From the NCBI GenBank assembly GCA_030637805.1, contig DAOWFV010000064.1:1-15490 (forward strand): 15,490 nucleotides of DNA. Direction: 5' to 3'. The notes below the pieces were generated by a model. It searched no databases and was not told the DNA's origin. It saw only the letters and a list, made by a program, of their open reading frames with translations. Positions 5,704 to 12,343 of this stretch are shown here, in pieces (position 1 is the first letter of the stretch; the number at the start of each line of letters is the position of its first letter). Position numbers and translations under genes: made by a program. The stretch is from Acidobacteriota bacterium. Lineage in GTDB: Bacteria; Acidobacteriota; Thermoanaerobaculia; Thermoanaerobaculales; Sulfomarinibacteraceae.

Positions 5704-7894
5704 CCATCAGGTGTCGCTTCAAAAAGTCCACCATGAGGCGATTGAAGTGGAGCCTGAGCTGGGGCCGGCGGACGCCGTGGCGGGCATTCGGATAGATCAC
5801 CAGCTCGAATTTCTTGTCGGCCGCCGCGAGCTTTTCGATGAGCTGCAGGGTGTTCTGAAGATGGACGTTGTTGTCCATCGTTCCGTGGGCGAGGAGCAAA
5901 GGAGACGCGAGGGCCTCGGCGTGGGTCAGAGGGGCCGAAGCGTCGTATCCCTCGGCGTTGTCCTGCGGCGTATCCATGTAGCGCTCGGTGTAGATGCTGT
6001 CATAGAGCCTCCAGTCGGTGACCGGTGCGAAGGCGATTCCGGCCCGGAAGGTCTCGGGCGCTGTCAGCAGGCACATCAGAGTCATGTAGCCGCCGTAGCT
6101 GCCGCCGTAGACCGCGATGCGATCTCCATCGACCCAGGGCTGCTCCTTCAGCCATCGGACGCCGGCCAACTGGTCGGCCACCTCGAGCTCGCCCAGCCGC
6201 CGGTGAGCGGCGGCCTCGAAGGCGTGGCCGCGTCCCCCGGTCCCGCGGTTGTCGACCAGGAAGACTGCAATGTCCTGGTCAGCCAGAAAACGGAGGTTGT
6301 GGTGTCTGGAGCCGCCCCACCGGTTCTGGGTGAGCTGTGAGTGAGGACCGCCATAGACATAGAGCATGACCGGGTAGCGTTTCTCAGGCTCGACATCCCG
6401 GGGACGAATCAGCAGCGAGTAGAGCTTGGTGCCGTCGTCGGCGGTGATCGAACCGGGTTCGATCGGGAGAAGATCCCAGTCCTCGAGCCCCTCACCGGTT
6501 CGCCACAGCTCGCGGACCACGGAGCCGTCGGCCGCCAGGAGATCCGCGCGAGGAGGCGTGTCGAGGCGGGACCAGGTGTCCACCAGATATTCTCCTTGGG
6601 GTCCGAGCAGGGCGGCGTGGCTGCCGCCGCCTGCACGTCCGAGCGAGCGAAGGACGCCGGTCGTGATGTCGACTGCCAGCAGATCGCGCTGTCGCGGGTC
6701 GCTGCGGTTGGCCTGGATAAAGGCCGTGGTCTCGTCGGCGTCGAGCCCGTAAACCTTTTCGATCTGCCACTCGCCCGAGGTCAGCCGACGAACGATGGCG
6801 CCGTCGGCACCGTAGAGATAGAGGTGGCGCCAGCCGTCGCGCTCGGAGGTCCAGAGAAAATGCCCGTCGGCGAGGAAGTGGAGGTCATCGCTGACGTTGA
6901 TCCAGGCCGGGTCTTCCTCGGCGAGCAGCACCGTCGTTTTGCCCGAGGTGGGGTCGGCCGCCATCAGTTCGAGGATGGTCTGGTCGCGGTTGAGCCGCTG
7001 TACCCAGACGTCGCCTCCGGGCGTCCAACCCGCCCGCGGGAGGTAGAAATCCCCTTTGCCGGTGTCCATCCACAGCGGTTCGCCGCCGTCGAGCCCGACC
7101 ACTCCCAGCCGGACTACGGAGTTTGGTGTTCCAGCCTTGGGGTAGTACTGGCGCTCGAGCTCGGGGTAGGGCATCGAGCTACCGGTGATCGGGACCACAC
7201 CCACCGGCGACACATCGAATTGGAGGAACGCCAAACGGGTCCCGTCGGGTGACCACCAGAAGCAGCGCTCCACGTCGAGCTCTTCCTCGTACACCCAGTC
7301 GGCGTCGCCGTTAAACAGGTTTGTCGCCGAGGCGCGGTCGGTGACGCGGTGCACCACGCCGGTTGCCAGCTCCATCCAGTAGAGGTCTCCGGAGCGGACA
7401 AAAGCGAGGCGTGTTCCATCCGGGCTGAAAGCGGGGAAGATCTCCGGCTCGGCATTGCCGGTAAGGAACCGCGCCTTCCCGGTCGCAAGGTCGAGAAGGA
7501 AGAGGTCACCCTTGGTGCTCCCGACCAGCGCCGAACCGTCCGGGGAGAGGACGGGGGTGAAACGGTCCCTGGCCGAGTTGTTGACATCTCTCAGGCGCGG
7601 TGTCTCGCGGTACGGCCGCATTTCCGCCAGCTCCGCCATGAGAGTCGACCAGTTGGCTACCAGCACACGCTCCCCGGTGAGAACGTGTTCTCTCCACAGC
7701 TCTTGCTGGTCTTCGCTTTTGGTTCGATAGAGAACGTGCTTTCCGTCGGGCAGCCACATGAGGCCGGAGGGCCGATCCAGCGTCAGCTCGTTTCCGGCAA
7801 AGAGGGCTTCGAGCGTGAGCCGTCTCGGCGCCTCTTCGGCGATGAGGGTGAAAGGAATGAGAACCAGACAAAGAACGAGGGCAGAACGGCGCAT
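5696..7894 (-). CDS. Exported S9B dipeptidyl peptidase (DPP-IV-like)
   Basis: A 732-residue serine peptidase that should remove N-terminal dipeptides, classically with proline or alanine at the second position, outside the cytoplasm. Residues 1-19 form a signal peptide (MRRSA, a hydrophobic core, then LIA before EE) without a clear lipobox. Residues ~35-470 are the DPP-IV beta-propeller, with repeated SPDG turns (117-120, 157-160, 215-218). The DWVYEEE block (199-205) supplies the paired glutamates that hold the substrate amino terminus. The C-terminal alpha/beta-hydrolase domain has YVYGGPHSQ (512-520), the nucleophile motif GGSYGG (597-602, Ser599), GTMDNNVHLQ with Asp674, and RHG with His706. 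The frame extends about 600 bases further upstream, but the ATG at 7894 is chosen because it starts the signal peptide and has GGAGGT six bases before it. It is the first gene of a minus-strand run and is divergent from the lipoyl-transfer gene. Confidence 0.93.
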   Translation of the reverse strand: MRRSALVLCLVLIPFTLIAEEAPRRLTLEALFAGNELTLDRPSGLMWLPDGKHVLYRTKSEDQQELWREHVLTGERVLVANWSTLMAELAEMRPYRETPRLRDVNNSARDRFTPVLSPDGSALVGSTKGDLFLLDLATGKARFLTGNAEPEIFPAFSPDGTRLAFVRSGDLYWMELATGVVHRVTDRASATNLFNGDADWVYEEELDVERCFWWSPDGTRLAFLQFDVSPVGVVPITGSSMPYPELERQYYPKAGTPNSVVRLGVVGLDGGEPLWMDTGKGDFYLPRAGWTPGGDVWVQRLNRDQTILELMAADPTSGKTTVLLAEEDPAWINVSDDLHFLADGHFLWTSERDGWRHLYLYGADGAIVRRLTSGEWQIEKVYGLDADETTAFIQANRSDPRQRDLLAVDITTGVLRSLGRAGGGSHAALLGPQGEYLVDTWSRLDTPPRADLLAADGSVVRELWRTGEGLEDWDLLPIEPGSITADDGTKLYSLLIRPRDVEPEKRYPVMLYVYGGPHSQLTQNRWGGSRHHNLRFLADQDIAVFLVDNRGTGGRGHAFEAAAHRRLGELEVADQLAGVRWLKEQPWVDGDRIAVYGGSYGGYMTLMCLLTAPETFRAGIAFAPVTDWRLYDSIYTERYMDTPQDNAEGYDASAPLTHAEALASPLLLAHGTMDNNVHLQNTLQLIEKLAAADKKFELVIYPNARHGVRRPQLRLHFNRLMVDFLKRHLMDE

Positions 7895-7972
7895 GGGCGG
7901 ACCTCCAGTCTCTGAGTGTACAGACCCGTCATCCTTTGGGAAATGGTGGTGGTGTGTTTCAATTCGAGGGCG
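7895..7972. promoter_or_regulatory. Divergent intergenic region; strong SD for the peptidase gene
   Basis: Seventy-eight bases separate the two divergent starts, so promoters for both directions should lie here or just inside the genes. The complement of 7901-7906 is GGAGGT, six bases before the peptidase ATG, which fixes that start. For the plus-strand gene GAGGG (7966-7970) is only two bases from the ATG at 7973, a short spacing. I see no convincing -35/-10 pair in either direction; a TACACT box on the minus strand has only a poor -35 partner. Confidence 0.5.
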
Positions 7973-8740
7973 ATGGAATCGATCCAGGCTGTCCATGTAT
8001 TCGAGTCCGAGGGCCCGCCGGTGGAGGACCTGGCGCGTGAGGCGTGGTTGTTGGAGCGAGGCGCGGCGGGCGAGATCGGGTTGTTGCTCACGTCGTGGCG
8101 CCGGCCGGTAGTGGTGCTCGGCTACGCCCAGAAGGCGGAGGATGCGGACCTCGAGTGGTGCCGGTCGAACGGGATCCCCGTCCTGCGGCGGCTTACGGGC
8201 GGCACCGGGGTGATCCACCATGGAGATCTCGGCATCGGCCTCGCCCTGCCTCAGATGCACCCCTGGGCCCGGGGAATCAGGGGACTCTACGGGCGCTTTC
8301 TCGAGGTGCTCGAGCCCGCGCTGCGCAGCGCCGGGGGAGAGGTGGAAACGCTCGAGGAACCGCAGGCCGCAGGCCGGGTGCGCTCGCCGATCTGCTTCCT
8401 CGACCAGCTCTCCGACACCATGGTGGTGGGGGGCCGCAAGGCGGTCGGCTGCGCCCAGACCCGGAGAAACGGAGGGGTACTGATCCACGCCGCCGTGCTG
8501 CTCGGCCTCGACGCCGAGTTATACGCCAGAGTGTTCCGGGTGCCTGAAGAACGGGTACGGGCCGGCCTCGCACCGGCCATTCCCGGCGGTGACCCGCGCG
8601 TGGTGGGGGAGGCGATCGTCGAAGGGCTGGCGAATGCGCTTGGCCTCGAAGCACATCGGCGGCGCCTGGAGCCCGTGCCCGAACGTTTCGTGGAGCCGTA
8701 CGCCAAACTGCATTGGTCGCCGGTTGCGCGGGGCAAGTAA
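7973..8740 (+). CDS. Lipoate-protein ligase / octanoyltransferase family protein (LipM/LplA-like)
   Basis: A 255-residue protein of the biotin/lipoate protein ligase fold, which attaches lipoyl or octanoyl groups to lipoyl-domain lysines. RRPVVVLGYAQKAEDAD (43-59) and RRLTGGTGVIHH (72-83) are the acyl-binding RRxxGG region. VVGGRKAVGCAQTRRNGG (151-168) holds the invariant lysine, Lys156, and is followed by VLIHAAVLL. A cysteine at 141 in SPICFLDQ occupies the place of the catalytic Cys in B. subtilis-type LipM octanoyltransferases (ACFD before the GKK/GSAQ motif), whereas E. coli LplA has none there. I therefore lean to a LipM-like transferase using octanoyl-ACP, with lipoate ligase as the alternative. 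The start at 7973 is chosen because upstream codons are not family-like. It lies just before the dehydrogenase complex genes, whose E2 carries a lipoyl domain, its likely substrate. Confidence 0.82.
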   Translation: MESIQAVHVFESEGPPVEDLAREAWLLERGAAGEIGLLLTSWRRPVVVLGYAQKAEDADLEWCRSNGIPVLRRLTGGTGVIHHGDLGIGLALPQMHPWARGIRGLYGRFLEVLEPALRSAGGEVETLEEPQAAGRVRSPICFLDQLSDTMVVGGRKAVGCAQTRRNGGVLIHAAVLLGLDAELYARVFRVPEERVRAGLAPAIPGGDPRVVGEAIVEGLANALGLEAHRRRLEPVPERFVEPYAKLHWSPVARGK

Positions 8741-8760
8741 TTAGAGCGCAAGAATTGAGA

Positions 8761-8818
8761 GGATGCCAGGCACGCCGCCATGATGTTGAGGACAACATCA
8801 TGACGGGATGCCAGGCAC
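8761..8818. repeat. REP/REPIN-like element: direct repeats flanking a perfect hairpin
   Basis: The 13-mer GGATGCCAGGCAC occurs at 8761-8773 and again, identical, at 8806-8818 (45-bp offset). Between the copies lies a perfect inverted repeat, CATGATGTTG (8779-8788) and CAACATCATG (8793-8802), separated by the loop AGGA. There is no T-run after the hairpin, so it is not a canonical rho-independent terminator for the upstream gene. The GCC(A/T)GGC-type core and hairpin recall REP-like elements mobilised by RAYT transposases, but no transposase gene is in the window, so that is inference. Confidence 0.7.
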
Positions 8819-8882
8819 CTCCAGTCAGCGAGGCCTGCCTACAATTGGTGTGGTCGGGCGAAATATTCGGGCGTTTCGGGCT

Positions 8883-8905
8883 GTTGTCGATGGCGACACG
8901 ACAAC
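8883..8905 (+). promoter_or_regulatory. Dyad element in the leader of the E1 alpha gene
   Basis: GTTGTCG (8883-8889) and CGACAAC (8899-8905) form a perfect 7-bp inverted repeat with a 9-base spacer. A competing inner pairing, TGTCG (8885-8889) with CGACA (8894-8898), is also possible. It lies 20 bases before the TTG start of E1 alpha and about 40 bases after a -10-like TACAAT (8840-8845), which has no good -35 partner. It could be an operator for a pyruvate-responsive regulator or an mRNA stem; neither is shown. Confidence 0.3.
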
Positions 8906-8924
8906 GAGATGACGGGGGTTTGAT

Positions 8925-9998
8925 TTGCCTCGAACACGGGTTTATGAAGCGGTAACGGAGCGGCTGGAGGTCCTCGACACCGAGGGTCGGGTGGACGATG
9001 CCCTGATGCCCGAGCTCGACCCCAGCAGGGTCCGCGACCTCTACCGCGACATGATTATGATGCGCGCCTTCGACGACAAGGCGCTCAAGCTGCAGCGGCA
9101 GGGCCGTATGGGCACCTGGCCTCCGATCAAGGGGCAGGAGGCGGTGCAGGCCGGCGTTGCGATGGCGATGGGTGAGGACGACTGGCTGATCCCGGCCTTC
9201 CGCGAGCATGGGGTGATGGTCCTGCGCGGCGTCCCCCTCCACCTGGTCTACGCCTACTGGGCGGGCGACGAACGGGGTTCTTCATATTCCGAGGATGTGC
9301 GTTGCTTCCCGGTCGCGGTGCCCGTGGGCAGCCAGTGGCAGCACGGCGCCGGGGTCGGGCTGTCGCTCAAGCTGAGCGGCGACGACGCGGTTGCGGTGAC
9401 CTTCGGCGGCGACGGCTCGACCTCGGAGGGCGACTTCCACGAGGGTCTCAACTGTGCCGGTGTCTTCGACGCGAGGACGGTCTTCGTGATCCAGAACAAC
9501 CAGTGGGCGATCTCGGTGCCGTTGCACCAGCAGACCAGAGCCGAGACCCTCGCCCAGAAGGCCCACGCCTACGGCATTCCCGGTATTCAGGTGGACGGAA
9601 ACGACGTTTTCGCGGTCTACGCAGCCGCCGACGAGGCCATCCAGCGCGCCCGCCGGGGCGAGGGTCCGACCCTCATCGAGGCTGTCACCTACCGGCTCGG
9701 CGATCACACCACCGCCGACGACGCCAGCCGCTACCGCGCCGAGGAGGAGCTCAAGGAGTGGGAAGGGAAGGACCCGATCCTGCGCCTGCGCCGCTACCTC
9801 GAGCAGAAAGGCCTGTGGGTCGAAGACCAGGAGGTCGTGCTCCAGGAGGAGGCCCACAAATGGGTCGACGATCAGGTCAAGGCGCTGGAAGAGATGCCGC
9901 CGCAGGCCCCGGAGGAGATGTTCACCTCGATGTACGCCGAGATGCCGCCCCATCTCAGCGAGCAGATGCAGTCGCTGGTCGAGGAGGTGCGGTCGTGA
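8925..9998 (+). CDS. pdhA: 2-oxoacid (probably pyruvate) dehydrogenase E1 component, alpha subunit
   Basis: A 357-residue thiamine-diphosphate subunit. With the beta subunit it decarboxylates a 2-oxoacid and transfers the acyl group to the E2 lipoyl arm. The ThDP/Mg motif runs from GDGSTSEGD (162-170) to NNQW (191-194), the expected GDG-to-NN spacing. QWQHGAGVG (138-146) and the YRLGDHTTADDASRYR loop (256-271) are typical of the alpha family. The start is a TTG with GGGGGT five bases upstream; it is preferred because the PRTRVY...RLEVLD N-terminus is family-like and the next in-frame ATG (residue 28) would remove it. The loop lacks the clear branched-chain signature, so pyruvate is the likelier substrate, but branched-chain oxoacids are not excluded. 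The stop overlaps the E1 beta start by four bases. Confidence 0.93.
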   Translation: MPRTRVYEAVTERLEVLDTEGRVDDALMPELDPSRVRDLYRDMIMMRAFDDKALKLQRQGRMGTWPPIKGQEAVQAGVAMAMGEDDWLIPAFREHGVMVLRGVPLHLVYAYWAGDERGSSYSEDVRCFPVAVPVGSQWQHGAGVGLSLKLSGDDAVAVTFGGDGSTSEGDFHEGLNCAGVFDARTVFVIQNNQWAISVPLHQQTRAETLAQKAHAYGIPGIQVDGNDVFAVYAAADEAIQRARRGEGPTLIEAVTYRLGDHTTADDASRYRAEEELKEWEGKDPILRLRRYLEQKGLWVEDQEVVLQEEAHKWVDDQVKALEEMPPQAPEEMFTSMYAEMPPHLSEQMQSLVEEVRS

Positions 9999-11035
9999 GC
10001 GCGCCGGGTTCGCAGGGCGCCGAAGGGCGGGCGCTGCACGCGGTTCCCGAGGTTGCCACGGAGAAACTGACCATCGCGCAGGCGGTTCGAGACGCCATGC
10101 TCCTGGAGATGGAGCGCGATGAAAAGGTGCTGGTTCTGGGCGAGGATGTCGGGGTGGACGGCGGCGTGTTCCGCGCTACCGACGGCCTCATCGAGCGCTT
10201 TGGTTCAGACAGAGTGATCGATATGCCACTGGCGGAGAGCTCGATCATCGGTATGTCCGTGGGCCTGGCCGCCACCGGTTTCAGACCGGTGGCCGAGATC
10301 CAGTTCATGGGCTTCGTCTACCCGGCGATCAACCAGCTCTTCGGCCACGCGGCCCGAATGCGCAACCGAACCCGGGGGCGCCTGACCTGCCCGATGGTCG
10401 TCAGGATGCCGTACGGCGGGGGCATCCATCCCCCGGAGCACCACTCGGAGAGTTACGAGGCGCTGTTCCTCAACACCCCGGGTTTCAAGGTCGTCATTCC
10501 CTCGAATCCTCACGATGCGAAGGGGCTGCTGACGGCGGCGATCCGTGACGAGGATCCGGTGTTGTTCATGGAGCCGAAGCGTATCTACCGCGCCTTCCGC
10601 GAGGCGGTTCCGGCCGACAGCTTTGCCGTGCCCATCGGCAAGGCCCACATCGCGCGCACGGGTACCGACGTCACCCTGATTGCGTGGGGTTCGATGGTTC
10701 GGCTGTGCCTCGACGCCGCCGAGGTGATGGCGCGCGAGGCGATCGATGCCGAGGTTGTCGATCTGCGGACGCTCAACCCCCTCGACCGGGAGACCATGAT
10801 CGAGAGTGTGGTCAAGACCGGACGGGCCGTCGTGGTGCACGAGGCCCCTCGCACCGCCGGTTTCGGCGCCGAGATCGTGACGCAGATCAACGAGCACGCG
10901 CTACTCCAGCTCGAGGCACCGGTGCAGCGGGTGACGGGCTTCGACGTGATCTTCCCGTTGGCCCACAACGAGAAGCACTACCTGCCCTCACGGGAGAGAA
11001 TCGTGGCGGCGGTGCAGAGTACCCTGCATTTCTGA
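9995..11035 (+). CDS. pdhB: 2-oxoacid (probably pyruvate) dehydrogenase E1 component, beta subunit
   Basis: A 346-residue partner of E1 alpha; the two form an alpha2beta2 E1 that shares the ThDP site. LVLGEDVGVDGGVFRATDGL (46-65) is the beta-subunit start block. Glu81 in PLAESSIIG is the conserved glutamate contacting the ThDP aminopyrimidine. EIQFMGFVYPAINQL (101-115) and MPYGGGIHPPEHHSES (138-153) follow, then the C-terminal transketolase domain (DVTLIAWGSM, VDLRTLNPLD). The start is the GTG at 9995, which overlaps the E1 alpha stop (GTGA) and has GGAGGT six bases before it; the frame is open far upstream only as a shadow of E1 alpha. The first ~22 residues are low in conservation, so a later start is possible, but the SD supports this one. 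Confidence 0.93.
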   Translation: MSAPGSQGAEGRALHAVPEVATEKLTIAQAVRDAMLLEMERDEKVLVLGEDVGVDGGVFRATDGLIERFGSDRVIDMPLAESSIIGMSVGLAATGFRPVAEIQFMGFVYPAINQLFGHAARMRNRTRGRLTCPMVVRMPYGGGIHPPEHHSESYEALFLNTPGFKVVIPSNPHDAKGLLTAAIRDEDPVLFMEPKRIYRAFREAVPADSFAVPIGKAHIARTGTDVTLIAWGSMVRLCLDAAEVMAREAIDAEVVDLRTLNPLDRETMIESVVKTGRAVVVHEAPRTAGFGAEIVTQINEHALLQLEAPVQRVTGFDVIFPLAHNEKHYLPSRERIVAAVQSTLHF

Positions 11036-11101
11036 TGTTCTTCCCGCGATGCGCGCAGCGAATCGCGTCCAGCAGAGCGACAACGTAGCTGAGAGGTTTT
11101 A

Positions 11102-12343
11102 ATGGCGTTCGTTTTTAGTTTTCCAGATGTCGGGGAGGGTATCCACGAGGGACGGGTCGTGGAGTGGCTGGTCGCCGAGGGCGACACCGTTGCCGAAGAC
11201 CAGGCGCTCGTCAAGGTGGAGACCGACAAGGCGGTGGTGGAGCTGCCGTCACCGCACGCGGGAACGGTGCTCCGGCTGCACGCGGCGGCCGACGCCGAGA
11301 TCTTCGTCGGTGATCCGCTGGTGAGTATCGGCGAGCCGGGCGAGGAGCTTCCGGCCGATACCGCGCCCGCTGCTCAAGAAGCACCGGTGGCGGCAGATGC
11401 GGCCCCGGCCTCGGTTCCCGAGCCTTCCGCGCCGGCGCGAAGGCCGCTGGCAACCCCGCGAACGCGGGCGATGGCGCGCAAGCTCGGCGTGGACCTGGGC
11501 CAGGTGCAGGGCAGCGGTGCCGGCGGGCGGATCACGGATTCTGACGTCGAACGCGCGGCTCGGGGAGAGGCTCCGGCTCAAGCGGCGCCGGCGGCTCCCG
11601 TCGCAGCCTCGCCGGGAATCGCGCAGGCGACCGCCGAGGGCGAGGTCGAGCGGGTGCCGCTCACACACCTGCGCAAGGTGATCGCGAACGCCATGCGCGC
11701 GTCCAAGCACACCTCGGCCCACGTCACCCACGTTGACGAGGCGGACGTCACCGACCTGGTGGCCCACTACCGCGGGGTCAAACCGGTGATCGAGGAGCAG
11801 ACGGGGGTGCGGTTCACGCTGCTGCCGTTCTTCATCAAGGCGCTGGTGGCGACGCTGCAAAGGTATCCGGCCTTCAACGCAAGTGTCGATGAAGAACGCC
11901 AGGAGATGATTTTCAAGAAGTACTACAACATCGGGGTTGCGGTCGATACACCGGAGGGGCTCATCGTGCCGGTGATCCGCGATGCGGACCAGAAGGATAT
12001 GGTGGCCCTGGCTGCGGAGGTCGCCGACAAGGCCGAGCGCGCCCGCGAGCGGCAGCTCACGCTCGACGAGCTCAGGGGCGGCAGCTGCACCATCACCAAT
12101 ATCGGTCCGCTGGGCGGGGTCTTCGCCACCCCGATCATCAACCAGCCCGAGCTGGCGATCGTCGGGCTGCACGCTATCAAGGAGCGGCCCGAGGTGGTCG
12201 ACGGCGAGATCGCGATTCGCAAGATGATGTACCTGAGCATCTCCTTCGACCACAGGTACCTCGACGGCGCGGAGGCGGCGAGGTTCATGAGCGATATGGT
12301 GAAGATGGTCTCCGAACCAATGCTCCTGATGGCGAGGTTGTGA
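11102..12343 (+). CDS. pdhC: 2-oxoacid dehydrogenase E2 component (dihydrolipoyl acyltransferase)
   Basis: A 413-residue core enzyme that carries the acyl group on lipoyl-lysine and passes it to CoA. The lipoyl domain spans 1-80, with VETDKAVVELPS (39-50) placing the modified lysine at 43. An Ala/Pro-rich linker (82-112) leads to the E1/E3-binding domain (~114-153, ATPRTRAMARKLGVDL, then GSGAGGRI). A second Ala/Pro linker (157-178) leads to the catalytic acyltransferase domain (185-413), whose active site is SFDHRYLDGAEAARF (381-395) with His384 and Asp388. There is a single lipoyl domain, as in many bacterial E2s. The ATG is preceded by GAGAGG at five bases. It lies 66 bases after E1 beta; this gap holds only a weak 6-bp inverted repeat (11045-11050/11062-11067) and no terminator. 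The neighbouring LipM/LplA-like enzyme is its probable modifier. Confidence 0.94.
   Translation: MAFVFSFPDVGEGIHEGRVVEWLVAEGDTVAEDQALVKVETDKAVVELPSPHAGTVLRLHAAADAEIFVGDPLVSIGEPGEELPADTAPAAQEAPVAADAAPASVPEPSAPARRPLATPRTRAMARKLGVDLGQVQGSGAGGRITDSDVERAARGEAPAQAAPAAPVAASPGIAQATAEGEVERVPLTHLRKVIANAMRASKHTSAHVTHVDEADVTDLVAHYRGVKPVIEEQTGVRFTLLPFFIKALVATLQRYPAFNASVDEERQEMIFKKYYNIGVAVDTPEGLIVPVIRDADQKDMVALAAEVADKAERARERQLTLDELRGGSCTITNIGPLGGVFATPIINQPELAIVGLHAIKERPEVVDGEIAIRKMMYLSISFDHRYLDGAEAARFMSDMVKMVSEPMLLMARL

Noticed and set aside
7895..8488. Long N-terminal extension of the DPP-IV-like peptidase (frame open to 8488).
   Set aside because: It lies antisense to the lipoyl-transfer gene, is not family-like, and a signal peptide with a strong SD starts at 7894.
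8779..8802. Rho-independent terminator after the lipoyl-transfer gene.
   Set aside because: The hairpin is perfect but has no T-run and is embedded between direct repeats, fitting a repeat element better.
8843..8860. PdhR-like operator upstream of E1 alpha (AATTGGT followed by GTGGTC).
   Set aside because: Only one half-site matches the AATTGGT-NNN-ACCAATT dyad known for PdhR; the second half is absent.
9302..9994. Upstream extension of the E1 beta frame.
   Set aside because: It is an arginine-rich shadow of E1 alpha; the GTG at 9995 has a good SD and the expected 4-base overlap.
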